DNA of 39,744 nucleotides from Xanthomonas sp. (GCA_020693165.1 JAIMJQ010000004.1:24289-64032); one strand, 5' to 3'; positions 1 through 9,157 are shown, counted from the stretch's first letter. The notes: generated by a model from the letters alone, not told the origin. A program made the numbers and translations.

Positions 1-505
1 CCTCGCCCGGCGGGATGATGTCGTCGATGATCTCGGCCTTGAACGACTCGCCCTTGCCTTTGAAGAAGGCGATGGCGTCGTCCTTGGCCATGATGCTGCG
101 TTGGACCGGCAGCGCCTCGGCGACGATCTTCGCCATCTCTGCTTCGATCGCCGCCAGATCTTCCGGCGTGAATGCGCGGTCGAAGGCGAAATCGTAGTAA
201 AAACCGTTGTCGACCACCGGGCCTATCGTGACCTGGGCGTTCGGGAACAATCGCTGCGTCGCCTGCGCCATCAGGTGCGCGGTCGAATGGCGCACGATGT
301 CGAGCGCGTCGGCATGTTTGTCGGTGACGATTTCGAGCTTGCTGTCGCGCTCGATGCGGAAGCTCGCATCCACCAGTTTGCCGTCGACCTTGCCGGCGAG
401 CGTCGCCTTGGCAAGGCCAGGGCCGATGTTGGCAGCGACCTCGGCGATCGTCACCGCTTGTTCGAAGGAACGGATGGAACCGTCGGGGAGTTGGATGTTG
501 ACCAT
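1..505 (-). CDS. thrS: Threonyl-tRNA synthetase, N-terminal part (runs off window start)
   Basis: Reverse strand from ATG at 505 translates to [49 protein letters not shown]...[37 protein letters not shown] domain plus HSTAHL and the ThrRS editing-domain signature. Confidence 0.95.
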   Translation of the reverse strand, partial: MVNIQLPDGSIRSFEQAVTIAEVAANIGPGLAKATLAGKVDGKLVDASFRIERDSKLEIVTDKHADALDIVRHSTAHLMAQATQRLFPNAQVTIGPVVDNGFYYDFAFDRAFTPEDLAAIEAEMAKIVAEALPVQRSIMAKDDAIAFFKGKGESFKAEIIDDIIPPGE

Positions 506-601
506 GGTGCTCTCCTTGCGCGACGCCAGCGCTCAATGCGCCAGGGCGGGTGCGGCAAAACGTGGAATTGCGGCAATCGCTGGTATTGGCGATGCAGAAA
601 C

Positions 602-624
602 AAAAAAAGGCGCCGAGCGCCTTT
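602..624 (-). terminator. Rho-independent terminator (AAAGGCGC-TCG-GCGCCTTT followed by T run on minus strand)
   Basis: Perfect 8-bp stem 606-613/617-624 with 3-nt loop; the minus strand continues into 7 T. Lies between tRNA-Val and thrS. Confidence 0.8.
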
Positions 625-712
625 GATTGCCGCAAACGAGGACGCCCTACCTGTCAGTATTTGATCACCGATGTAGTGCTCATGTGCCACCTCGCCGCTG
701 TGCCGGATCTCT

Positions 713-787
713 TGGTGGGCGCAACAGGGATCGAACCTGTGACCCCTACCATGTCAAGGTAGTGCTCTACCGCTGAGCTATGCGCCC
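713..787 (-). tRNA. tRNA-Val(GAC), CCA encoded
   Basis: Minus strand GGGCGCATAGCTCAGCGGTAGAGCACTACCTTGACATGGTAGGGGTCACAGGTTCGATCCCTGTTGCGCCCACCA; complete cloverleaf, anticodon loop TTGACAT gives GAC. Confidence 0.95.
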
Positions 788-881
788 AAGAGAGCCGAGG
801 ATCATAGCAGCGGTTGCGGGACTCGCCAATAGCTTGGTTGCTGGTTGTAAGCAGAACAGTCAACGCCACGGCGGCTCTTGT

Positions 882-945
882 GGGTCCAGACTTGTCTGGA
901 CGCTCCTCCTCGATGAATCAAGAGCGTCCCGACAGATCTGAACCC
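882..945. repeat. Inverted pair of a 24-nt palindromic element spanning the uvrB 3' end
   Basis: 882-905 gggtccagacttgtctggacgctc and reverse complement of 922-945 gggttcagatctgtcgggacgctc match 20/24; the inner copy contains a perfect GTCCAGAC-TT-GTCTGGAC hairpin (884-901). Confidence 0.75.
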
Positions 946-3020
946 GCAAAAGCCTGGAACCCCTGCGCCTTGATCTTCCTGATCTCGTCGCGCACCCGCG
1001 CGGCCTCCTCGAACTCGAGGTTGTGGGCGTGCTGGAACATCTGGTCTTCGAGCTTCTTCAGCTTGGCGCCGAGTTGCTCGGGCGACAGCGCGCTGTAATC
1101 GATGCGCGGCTCGGCGACGCCGATGCGTTTGCGGCCGCGACCACTGCTGGGCGCGCTCGCAGTGCCATCCTCGTTGGCGGGCACCTCGCGCGCGCCCTCC
1201 ATGACATCGGTGACGGTCTTGATGATGCTGCGCGGCGTGATCCCGTGCGCCAGGTTGTACTCGACCTGCCTGGCGCGACGGCGATCGGTTTCGTCGATCG
1301 CGCGGCGCATGGAATCGGTGATGCGGTCGGCATAGAGAATCGCCTTGCCGCGCAGATTGCGCGCGGCGCGGCCGATGGTCTGGATCAGTGATCCGGTTGA
1401 ACGCAAGAAGCCTTCCTTGTCGGCGTCGAGGATCGCCACCAGCGAGACCTCGGGCATGTCGAGACCCTCGCGCAGCAGGTTGATCCCGACCAGCACATCG
1501 AACTTGCCCAGGCGCAGGTCGCGAATGATCTCGACGCGCTCGACGGTTTCGATGTCCGAGTGCAGATAGCGCACCTTGACCCCGTGCTCGCTCAAGTATT
1601 CGGTCAGGTTCTCGGACATGCGCTTGGTCAACGTGGTGACCAGTACGCGGTCGCCCATCGCGGTTCGCAGGTGAATTTCCGACAGCAGGTCGTCGACCTG
1701 GGTTGCGACTGGACGAATTTCTGTCGGCGGGTCGATCAGTCCGGTCGGCCGCACCAACTGTTCGACCACCTTGCCGTCGACCAGTCGCATTTCATACGGG
1801 CCGGGCGTGGCGGACACGAAAATCGTGCGCGGCGCGCGCCGTTCCCATTCCTCGAACCGCAAGGGCCGATTGTCGAGCGCAGACGGCATGCGGAAACCGA
1901 AAGCAACCAGAGTCTCCTTGCGCGAGCGGTCGCCCTTGTACATGGCGCCGAGCTGCGGGATGGTCACGTGGCTCTCGTCGACCACCAGCAATGCATCCGC
2001 CGGCAGGTAATCGAAAAGGGTCGGCGGCGCCTCGCCCTCGGCGCGACCGGTCAGATGTCGCGAGTAGTTCTCGATGCCCTGGCAGTAGCCGATCTCGGCC
2101 ATCATTTCCAGGTCGAACTGGGTGCGCTGCTTCAGCCGCTGCGCCTCCAGCAGTTTGTTTTCGCGATACAGCACCTCCAGGCGATCGGCGAGTTCAGCCT
2201 TGATCGTGGTCACCGCGTCGAGCACGTTGCGCCGCGACGTCACGTAGTGCGACTTCGGATAGATGGTGAAGCGCGGCACGCGCCGGATCATCTCGCCGGT
2301 CAGCGGATCGAACAGCGCGATGTTCTCGACCTCGCCATCGAACAGCTCGATGCGCACCGCCTCCTTGTCGCTTTCGGCCGGATGCACGTCGATGATCTCG
2401 CCGCGCACGCGATAAGTGCCGCGGCGCAGGTCGTAGTCGCCGCGCGTGTACTGCAACTCGGTCAGGCGACGGATGATCTCGCGGTCGGGAATGCGGTCGC
2501 CGCGCACCAGGTGCAACACCATGTTGAAGTACTGGTCGGGATCGCCGAGGCCGTAGATCGCCGACACCGTGGCGACGATGACCACATCCTTGCGCTCCAG
2601 CAGCGCCTTGGTCGCCGACAGCCGCATCTGCTCGATGTGCTCGTTGATGCTGGCGTCCTTCTCGATGTAGGTGTCGCTGGACGGCACATAGGCTTCGGGC
2701 TGGTAGTAGTCGTAATAGGAGACGAAGTACTCGACCGCGTTGTCCGGAAAGAATTCCCTGAACTCGCCGTACAGCTGCGCCGCCAGCGTCTTGTTCGGCG
2801 CCAGCACCAGCGTCGGCCGCTGCACCGACTGGATGACGTTGGCGATCGAGTAGGTCTTGCCGCTGCCGGTGACGCCCAGCAGCACCTGATGGGCGACGCC
2901 GGCATGGAAACCTGCGATCAATTTCGCAATCGCCTGCGGCTGGTCACCGGCAGGCTCGAATGGGGCATGAAGCTGGAAGGACTCGGACAACGGGATTCCC
3001 GGTTTGTGGTGAGCGACCAC
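918..3020 (-). CDS. uvrB: Excinuclease ABC subunit UvrB
   Basis: Translated [30 protein letters not shown] (Walker A), [23 protein letters not shown]-terminal UVR motif [11 protein letters not shown]. Exact start codon uncertain. Confidence 0.97.
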   Translation of the reverse strand: MVAHHKPGIPLSESFQLHAPFEPAGDQPQAIAKLIAGFHAGVAHQVLLGVTGSGKTYSIANVIQSVQRPTLVLAPNKTLAAQLYGEFREFFPDNAVEYFVSYYDYYQPEAYVPSSDTYIEKDASINEHIEQMRLSATKALLERKDVVIVATVSAIYGLGDPDQYFNMVLHLVRGDRIPDREIIRRLTELQYTRGDYDLRRGTYRVRGEIIDVHPAESDKEAVRIELFDGEVENIALFDPLTGEMIRRVPRFTIYPKSHYVTSRRNVLDAVTTIKAELADRLEVLYRENKLLEAQRLKQRTQFDLEMMAEIGYCQGIENYSRHLTGRAEGEAPPTLFDYLPADALLVVDESHVTIPQLGAMYKGDRSRKETLVAFGFRMPSALDNRPLRFEEWERRAPRTIFVSATPGPYEMRLVDGKVVEQLVRPTGLIDPPTEIRPVATQVDDLLSEIHLRTAMGDRVLVTTLTKRMSENLTEYLSEHGVKVRYLHSDIETVERVEIIRDLRLGKFDVLVGINLLREGLDMPEVSLVAILDADKEGFLRSTGSLIQTIGRAARNLRGKAILYADRITDSMRRAIDETDRRRARQVEYNLAHGITPRSIIKTVTDVMEGAREVPANEDGTASAPSSGRGRKRIGVAEPRIDYSALSPEQLGAKLKKLEDQMFQHAHNLEFEEAARVRDEIRKIKAQGFQAFAGSDLSGRS

Positions 3021-3099
3021 GAGGGTCAGGTGAGCCGCGAAGCGGGCTGAATGACTCGATGAATTGTCGCGCCGACAACTCGCGTCATCGTGACCGGCA

Positions 3100-3130
3100 T
3101 CCGGTCGCGACGTCCGCGTCGCTCCTGCAA
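3100..3130. repeat. REP-like palindrome (GGTCGCGACGTCCGCGTCGCTCCTGC)
   Basis: GCGACG-TCCG-CGTCGC hairpin at 3107-3122 in intergenic DNA with the GGAGCGAC...GTCGCGA layout seen in pseudomonad/xanthomonad REPs. Confidence 0.6.
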
Positions 3131-3246
3131 AATCGCCGCTGGCCGCTTCGAAGTCGGAAATTTCCTACGTCCGAATCAGAACTGTGCCGAAGGCAGATTC
3201 AAGCGACGAGCCTAGCGTATCCGACACCCCTTGCCGGAGCGTGAAC

Positions 3247-3795
3247 ATGCACATCCCTCGCCATCGCCGCCGTGACTGTCGTGGATTGATGCTGGCCGAA
3301 CTGATCGTGGTCCTCGGCATTATTGCCATCCTGATGCTGGCTGCAGCGCCGTCATTCAGATCGACGCTCGCTTCGAGCCAGCTGACAACCGCCAAGAACG
3401 CACTGGTGCTGGGACTGCAGCGAGCACGCACGGAGGCGGTGGCGCGCGGGCGCGAGCAGGTATTGTGCCCGAGTCGCGACGGTCGGCGTTGCGAGGACGC
3501 CAGCGAATGGTCGCAAGGCTGGTTGCTGTTCTCCGACCTGAACCGCAACGGCAGATTCGATCCGGTTGAGCCGCTGTTACTCAGTCAGGCACTGGACGCG
3601 AACCTCGTCAGCGTGCGCAGCACCAGTGGTCGGCGGCGCATCGTCTATCGCGGCATGGGCGAAGCACCCGGAACCAACGTGACCTTCGTGATCTGCAGCC
3701 GGCAACGCGCCGACCAGGGCGGTCAGGTGATAGTTTCCAATTCGGGTCGGGTGCGCACCCTGAATTTCGCACCTCCTGCAGCCTGCACCGGATGA
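3247..3795 (+). CDS. Type IV pilus minor pseudopilin, GspH/FimT family
   Basis: MHIPRHRRRDCRGLMLAELIVVLGIIAILMLAAAPSFRSTLASSQLTTAKNALVLGLQRARTEAVARG: prepilin-type N-terminal segment with conserved Glu and GspH-like C-terminal half. Confidence 0.8.
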   Translation: MHIPRHRRRDCRGLMLAELIVVLGIIAILMLAAAPSFRSTLASSQLTTAKNALVLGLQRARTEAVARGREQVLCPSRDGRRCEDASEWSQGWLLFSDLNRNGRFDPVEPLLLSQALDANLVSVRSTSGRRRIVYRGMGEAPGTNVTFVICSRQRADQGGQVIVSNSGRVRTLNFAPPAACTG

Positions 3796-5082
3796 ATGAA
3801 CATGCCGAATCCATCCCCGCCCCACTCTGCTGCCGGCACCCGCGCTGCGCAGGATCTGCCGTTCTGGGAGCGCATGCGCCCGATGCTGGCCTATCCGCTG
3901 CAATCCGAAGCGCTGCTGACGATCAGCGTGCTGGCGCTGCTGCGGTTGCTGGTTTACGTCCCTGGCCTTGGCTGGCTGCTCAACATCATCATTACCGCCG
4001 GGCTGTTCAAGTACGCCGCGGAAGTGCTGAGCAATACCGCCAACGGCAACATGGAGGCGCCCACCGGCTACGCGACGCCGGACTCGGTCGGCTGGGTCGT
4101 GCTCAAGGTACAGGTGCTGATGTGGGTTCTGGCCGTCGTGCTGGTGATCATGCTGAGCCGCATGGGTGCCGGCGATCTCGCCTGGATTCCAGCCATCGCC
4201 ATCGCCCTCGGCGCGCCGGCGGCGCTGATGTCGGCAGCGATCGACCAGGACACCTTCGGTGCACTCAATCCGGGCATGTGGTGGGCAACCATCACCCGTA
4301 TCGGCTGGCCCTATATCGGCGCTTCGCTGCTGTGCCTGGTGATCATGTACAGCGAAGCCAATGCGCGCGACCTGCTGGTGCCGTTCCTGCCGGGCCCGCT
4401 GGCGATCATCGGCCACTATTTCATCGGTCACTACGCCACCATCGTCACCTTCCACCTGCTCGGTTACCTGGTCTATCAGTACCGCGACGAACTCGGCTAT
4501 CAGATCAAGACCAACACACCGACCGCGTTGCCGCGACCGCCGGATCGCGACCAGGCGATCCTCGACCAGAGCGAACGCCTGGCCGCCGATGGCAACACCC
4601 TGGAGGCGGCCCGGATACTCGGCGCCCATCTCGATGAGCGCGGCGGAACCGACAGCGCGCACCTACGCTATCGCAAACTGCTGGTCCTGCACGGCGATCA
4701 GGCCGGTCTCGACAAACACTCACGCCAGTATCTCAACGTACTGATTGCGCACGACAAGTGGCGCATGGCGCTGGATTTCTGGGCCGAGTGCCGCAGTTCC
4801 AACGCCGATCTCTGGCCGAGCGACCCGGACCAGGTGCGCGAGTTGGTCGAGCAGGCGCACGCGCTCGGGCAGCCGGCGCTGTCGCTGAAATTCGCCAACG
4901 GCTTCGCGCGCGCGTTCCCGAAGCACACCAGCGTGCCACTGGTGCACCTGCGCGTTGCCCAGGCACTGGCCGAAGCACTCGGCCAGCGCGAGCAGGCGCG
5001 CAGCCTGCTGGATTCCACGCTGGCCGCCTATCCGAAATCGAAGCATCTGGCGGACATCGATGCGTATCGGTCACGGCTGTGA
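3796..5082 (+). CDS. Multi-spanning membrane protein with TPR-like soluble C-terminus (uncharacterised)
   Basis: Several hydrophobic segments (LLTISVLALLRLLVYVPGLGWLLNIIITAGLF etc.), then a helical C-terminal half of about 180 aa with TPR-like periodicity. Confidence 0.7.
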   Translation: MNMPNPSPPHSAAGTRAAQDLPFWERMRPMLAYPLQSEALLTISVLALLRLLVYVPGLGWLLNIIITAGLFKYAAEVLSNTANGNMEAPTGYATPDSVGWVVLKVQVLMWVLAVVLVIMLSRMGAGDLAWIPAIAIALGAPAALMSAAIDQDTFGALNPGMWWATITRIGWPYIGASLLCLVIMYSEANARDLLVPFLPGPLAIIGHYFIGHYATIVTFHLLGYLVYQYRDELGYQIKTNTPTALPRPPDRDQAILDQSERLAADGNTLEAARILGAHLDERGGTDSAHLRYRKLLVLHGDQAGLDKHSRQYLNVLIAHDKWRMALDFWAECRSSNADLWPSDPDQVRELVEQAHALGQPALSLKFANGFARAFPKHTSVPLVHLRVAQALAEALGQREQARSLLDSTLAAYPKSKHLADIDAYRSRL

Positions 5083-5156
5083 GGTCTCGGGCCACTTTGT
5101 GGGAGTCCGTGTCCGCCGCTTCGATGCGCAACGTCGCGCAAGGAACCTGCGCGCCA

Positions 5157-5233
5157 CCTGCGGGAGCGGGATCTGCCCGCGATGCTCTTGCTGCCGCCTG
5201 CGCAAAGCTCGCGGGCAGAGCCCGCTCCCACAG
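5157..5233. repeat. REP doublet (inverted pair of GGGAGCGGGxxxTGCCCGCGA elements)
   Basis: 5157-5186 cctgcgggagcgggatctgcccgcgatgct and 5206-5233 agctcgcgggcagagcccgctcccacagg are inverted copies, each internally palindromic. Confidence 0.8.
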
Positions 5234-5244
5234 GTGAAGCAAGA

Positions 5245-8022
5245 TCAGTGCTCGGCAGCATCTGCAGAGTACGCCGCCATCAGCGCCGCGTGCGATCGTG
5301 CGTAGCTGAGCAGGTCCGGGTAACGAAGCATCATGCGCAGGTCGATCAGGCCCGCATGCTGATGCCCCTGCGGACACCACAGGATCGCTCCGGCACTCAT
5401 CTTGCCGCCGGCATCCAGCGACCAGCAGCCGACCAGTTCGGCACTGGCCGCGAACGCGACGCGCTCGCCGCCGGGCATGCGGCGGACGTCGCCGGGACGC
5501 TGCAACTGCTGCAGCCACAGGTTGCCGGCCAGTTCCATCGTGTCGACCACGTGCAGCGATTCCACCGGCCCCAGTTGCAGGCTCGCGTGGCCATTGTGCA
5601 AGCCCAGCAATTCGCGATAGTCGGCGGGCAGCGACCGGCCGAGGCGCTGCTCGGCTGCGGCAATCGCTTCCGGCGTCGCCGGATCAGCAGCTTCCGGCAG
5701 CGACGCCAGCCAACGGTAGGGCAGCGGAATCTGCGGCTCGATTGCCGCCAGCACCCTTGACCAGTCGGCGTTGGCGAAGCGCGCGTAGGCCTGCTGCGTG
5801 CGTTCGGCGGTTTCCTCGGCGTAGTCGCGCGCAGCGCGCGCCGAGATCCAGCGCTGCTCCAGCCAGGCGCGGACGCTGCGATAGCCGCTCGGCGATTCCA
5901 GCCACAGTTCCAGCAACTGCACCGGCTGCGCGGCCGGGTCCGGGTTGAACAGCAGCAACTCGCCCTCGAACTCGCCGACCAGCAGCCAGTCGCGCAAGTT
6001 GTCGCGACCGATCTGCGGCTGTGGAAAGGCGTCGCTGCCGGCGACCGAGTAGCTGATCTGCTGCGCTCCGATGGTATCGAACAGCTCTTCCACTTGCGAT
6101 CCGGCGCGACGCAGTTGCGCCAGCGGCGCCAGCGACAGGGCCCCGATGCCGTCGTGCATCCGGTACAGGTTTGCGAGCGCGTGCGGGACCGGCATGCCGA
6201 TGCGTTCGCCAGCGGCTGCCAATGCACTTTCCGCGGCCGGCGGCGCGGTGTCCTGCGGCCAGTCCGTGTCGGCGATCAGGTCTTCCACCAGCGCCTGGTC
6301 GGATTTGCCGGATGCTTCGCGCTGGCGCTGCTCCCGCTGTGCATCGGCGGCTTGCCGACGCGCCTCGATCGCCTCGGCGCTGGCTGCGCCAGTCGCTCCG
6401 TTGTCGAGGCTGGCGCCGACCAGCAAGGCGCCGACAGGAACCACCAGCAGCACGGCGTAGACGGTGCCGACCAGCAGCGTTTGCCAGGCGCGCATCGGAC
6501 GTCGGTCGAGCCGGTGCAGGACTTCGAGGACCTGCTCGACGCGCTGTTTGCCGACGCGGGCCGGACCGAGCGCATGCTCCAGCGCGTCGGCGACTATCCT
6601 GAGGCGCATCGGCCGCGCCATGCCGACGGCGGGCGGCGCACCCGCCAGTTGCGCGAGCGCGCGATGCGCCTGCAATCTGCCCGGCAGACTGAAGAGCTGC
6701 AGCAGCGCCAGCACGGTCAGCAGGACCACGTCGTAGGTCCACGCCAACCAAGCGCCAAGCAGGCAGGCGACGGCGACGAAGCCGACCTCGAGCCATGCCC
6801 GACGCGGCGGCAACAGCGCCTGCACGACGTGAGCGCCGTCGAGCGGCGGTACCGGCAGCACGTTCAGGTAATTGATCAGCAGGAACAGCAGCGCCCAGGT
6901 CGTCGGTTCGCCGAGTCCCGCCGGCCACGCGTCCAATGCCACCGCAACCAGGACCGCCCAGCCGATCAAGATGCCCGGCAACGGTCCCATCAACGACATC
7001 CAGGCACTGCGATGGGCGCTGGGGTCGACGTCCTGGCCGATGGCGACGCCACCGACCAGCGGCAGCGCCATCATGTGCACATTGCGGTAGCCGAAGGCGC
7101 GCATCGCCAGGAAATGGCCGAGTTCGTGGATGACGATCACGACCAGGATCATCCACGCGGTGGCGAGGTCCCAGAGCAGCGCGCCGAGCGCCATGAACAG
7201 GCCGACGCTGACCGCGAACAGCGCCAGCTCGATCGACCGCGCCGGCGCGCGCTCGCGCAGCCGTTCGAACTGGGTAGCCACCATCGCGATCCGCGCTGGC
7301 GGCACCGGGTGCGCATCCGGCGGTGGCTTGGGGACACGCCGGATCAGGCCGAGGGCACGCCACGCCATGCGCAGGCCAGGCCGCGCCAGGTCGTCCGCGA
7401 CCGGCTTCAGGTCGCCGCTGGCGAGCAGCCGTTGGCGCTGGCGCTCCATCCAGTCCTCGTGGAAAGCGAGCAGCCCGGCGGCCGTCGCGCCATCCGGATC
7501 GGCCTGCCCGTGCGTGGCCACCAGCGCGCGGTGGGCGGCCCACTGCTCCGCGAAGCCGGGCCCGGCGACGCTCTGCACGATGCAGTCGTCGCTCCGGTAC
7601 AACTCGAAGAAGCAGTCGAAGGGCTGGGAAATGACCATGCGACCATCGGTCAACCGGGTCACGTAGTAGCACAGCAGGCGGTTCGCGGCCAGGATCGTCG
7701 GCGGCAGCAGCCACAGCGCGGCATGCTCGAGCGGATGCACATGCACGGCGCGCAGCGGCGCGACCGATGCATCCGGCGCAGCCATGTGCGCCCAGCGCGC
7801 CGCGTCGAACCCGAGTTCGCGGAGTTCCGACTCGGCCTGCGCATGCAGGTCGGCAAGGGCCGACGGCGCCGCAGCCGCGATGAACCGCGCCCGCACGCGC
7901 GCGAACGGCAACGCCGCCACCTGGCGCAACTGGATGATGCGCACGATCAGCGCGATCGCGCCGATCAGGGCGAGGATGTCGATCAGCAACACGCGACCGA
8001 TCCAGACTGGAGATCGCCCCAA
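5245..8022 (-). CDS. M50 / site-2-protease-like membrane metalloprotease fused to tandem C-terminal SMI1/KNR4 (SUKH-like) domains
   Basis: VIHELGHFLAMRAFGY (HExxH, 7114-7128) and NYLNVLPVPPLDGAH (NxxPxxxLDG, about 6836-6865) within hydrophobic segments. C-terminal AAGERIGMPVPHALANLYRMHDGIGALSL and AAEQRLGRSLPADYRELLGLHNGHASLQLGP match SMI1/KNR4. ORF start is TTG at 8022; GTG a few codons in is an alternative. Confidence 0.8.
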   Translation of the reverse strand: MGRSPVWIGRVLLIDILALIGAIALIVRIIQLRQVAALPFARVRARFIAAAAPSALADLHAQAESELRELGFDAARWAHMAAPDASVAPLRAVHVHPLEHAALWLLPPTILAANRLLCYYVTRLTDGRMVISQPFDCFFELYRSDDCIVQSVAGPGFAEQWAAHRALVATHGQADPDGATAAGLLAFHEDWMERQRQRLLASGDLKPVADDLARPGLRMAWRALGLIRRVPKPPPDAHPVPPARIAMVATQFERLRERAPARSIELALFAVSVGLFMALGALLWDLATAWMILVVIVIHELGHFLAMRAFGYRNVHMMALPLVGGVAIGQDVDPSAHRSAWMSLMGPLPGILIGWAVLVAVALDAWPAGLGEPTTWALLFLLINYLNVLPVPPLDGAHVVQALLPPRRAWLEVGFVAVACLLGAWLAWTYDVVLLTVLALLQLFSLPGRLQAHRALAQLAGAPPAVGMARPMRLRIVADALEHALGPARVGKQRVEQVLEVLHRLDRRPMRAWQTLLVGTVYAVLLVVPVGALLVGASLDNGATGAASAEAIEARRQAADAQREQRQREASGKSDQALVEDLIADTDWPQDTAPPAAESALAAAGERIGMPVPHALANLYRMHDGIGALSLAPLAQLRRAGSQVEELFDTIGAQQISYSVAGSDAFPQPQIGRDNLRDWLLVGEFEGELLLFNPDPAAQPVQLLELWLESPSGYRSVRAWLEQRWISARAARDYAEETAERTQQAYARFANADWSRVLAAIEPQIPLPYRWLASLPEAADPATPEAIAAAEQRLGRSLPADYRELLGLHNGHASLQLGPVESLHVVDTMELAGNLWLQQLQRPGDVRRMPGGERVAFAASAELVGCWSLDAGGKMSAGAILWCPQGHQHAGLIDLRMMLRYPDLLSYARSHAALMAAYSADAAEH

Positions 8023-8037
8023 CTATTCGCAGCTATC

Positions 8038-8059
8038 GACCAATACGCAACCGTTGGTC
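8038..8059. promoter_or_regulatory. Operator-like inverted repeat GACCAA-N10-TTGGTC upstream of the M50/SUKH gene
   Basis: gaccaatacgcaaccgttggtc in the 66-bp gap between the small membrane protein gene and the M50 gene. Confidence 0.35.
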
Positions 8060-8088
8060 ACACGCGTGAAAACACGGTCGTGCTCGCC

Positions 8089-8547
8089 TCAGGCATGCGC
8101 GCCGACAGCGCAGCGCCGCGCCTGGTACCAGGCGTCGGCAGCAGCCGCCGCGGCGGCGCCGGCCACCGCGGCCCACAGCAACGGGCTACCGAGCAGATCG
8201 ATGCCGGGCAACAGCGACAGCGTCGCGCTGGCGCGCAGCGAATCCAGCAGCAGCGGGCCGGCGAATACCAGCACAGCGGCCAGGCCGAGCAGTCCGGCGA
8301 TGCGGATCATCCAGCGCTCGATGTGCTCGTCGACCTCGGCCTCGCGCACGGCAAGCAGGGTCAGCTCGCCAAAGTCGATGGGCGGCTCGGAACGCGGCGC
8401 CGTCGCCACGCCGTGGAATACCGCGCGATAGGCATCGACGCGGGCGTCGCCGCTTGCGGGCGCCGCGCGCCGGTGGTGCGCCAGCGCCTGCTCCTGCGCC
8501 AGCCACTCGGCGTCTTTGCTCGGATTCGACTCGATTTTTTGGTTCAT
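8089..8547 (-). CDS. Small two-TM protein, candidate anti-sigma factor
   Basis: 152 aa: soluble N-terminal about 78 aa followed by two hydrophobic segments (IAGLLGLAAVLVFAGPLLL, PLLWAAVAGAAAAAAADAW). Overlaps the sigma gene stop by 4 bp (ATGA), indicating translational coupling. Confidence 0.6.
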   Translation of the reverse strand: MNQKIESNPSKDAEWLAQEQALAHHRRAAPASGDARVDAYRAVFHGVATAPRSEPPIDFGELTLLAVREAEVDEHIERWMIRIAGLLGLAAVLVFAGPLLLDSLRASATLSLLPGIDLLGSPLLWAAVAGAAAAAAADAWYQARRCAVGAHA

Positions 8548-9116
8548 GCGGCGACTCCCATGGCCAGTCCAAGGCGCTCGCGCAATCGCCTGCGGGCGCG
8601 GAACAGGCTGTTCTTCACCGTGCCCTCGGGCTGCCCGGTGATGTTGCTGATCTCGCTGATGCCGAGTTCATCCAGATGATAGAGGGCGATCAGCGTGCGC
8701 TGCATCGGCGGTAGCGCCTCCATTTCCTCGGCGACGCAGGCCATCAGTTCGGCATCGGCGAAAGCCTCGGCGAGGTCGAAAGCGTCGGCGACCTGCGCCA
8801 GCGGATCGTCGCGGTCGTCGTCGTCGCGACCGGGGCCGTCGTCGATCGGCAGGCGCTTGCGCTGCAGGTGCCTGCTGGCGATGGAAAACGCGATGCGACC
8901 GATCCAGGTCGCCAGCGAGCTCTCGTAGCGGTACTGCCCGAGCTTCTGGTAGACGCGCAGGAACACTTCCTGGCTGAGTTCGCGCGTGTCTTCCGGGTGC
9001 CGCACCATGCGTTCGACCACATGCCAGACCAGTTTCTGGTGCTCGCGCACGAGCCGCTCGAAAGCCCCCGGCGCATGCGCCAGCACCGCCTCCACCAAGG
9101 TCCGGTCATCGTTCAT
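8544..9116 (-). CDS. RNA polymerase sigma factor, ECF/sigma-70 family
   Basis: GAFERLVREHQKLVWHVVERMVRHPEDTRELSQEVFLRVYQKLGQYRYESSLATWIGRIAFSIASRHL (region 2) and IALYHLDELGISEISNITGQPEGTVKNSLFRARRRLRERL (region 4). Confidence 0.95.
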   Translation of the reverse strand: MNDDRTLVEAVLAHAPGAFERLVREHQKLVWHVVERMVRHPEDTRELSQEVFLRVYQKLGQYRYESSLATWIGRIAFSIASRHLQRKRLPIDDGPGRDDDDRDDPLAQVADAFDLAEAFADAELMACVAEEMEALPPMQRTLIALYHLDELGISEISNITGQPEGTVKNSLFRARRRLRERLGLAMGVAA

Positions 9117-9123
9117 GGCCAGA

Positions 9124-9157
9124 TGGATACCCGCAAGGCGAATTCGGTTGCAGCCAA
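9124..9157 (-). promoter_or_regulatory. Putative ECF-type promoter for the sigma gene: TTGGCTGCAACC-N16-TATCCA
   Basis: Minus strand ttggctgcaaccgaattcgccttgcgggtatcca; the -35-like half is identical to the divergent copy at 9218-9230. Confidence 0.5.

Noticed and set aside
654-869. Small minus-strand ORF over the tRNA-Val gene
   Set aside because: Region is a complete tRNA gene; the ORF translation (SSAVEHYLDMVGVTGSIPVAPT) is the usual tRNA-derived artefact.
1560-3050. 496-aa plus-strand ORF opposite uvrB
   Set aside because: Antisense to a confidently identified gene; long antisense ORFs are expected in high-GC DNA and the translation has no recognisable domain.
6094-8679. 861-aa plus-strand ORF opposite the M50/SUKH, small TM and sigma genes
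   Set aside because: R/Q/H-rich low-complexity translation with no domain features; spans several real genes on the opposite strand.
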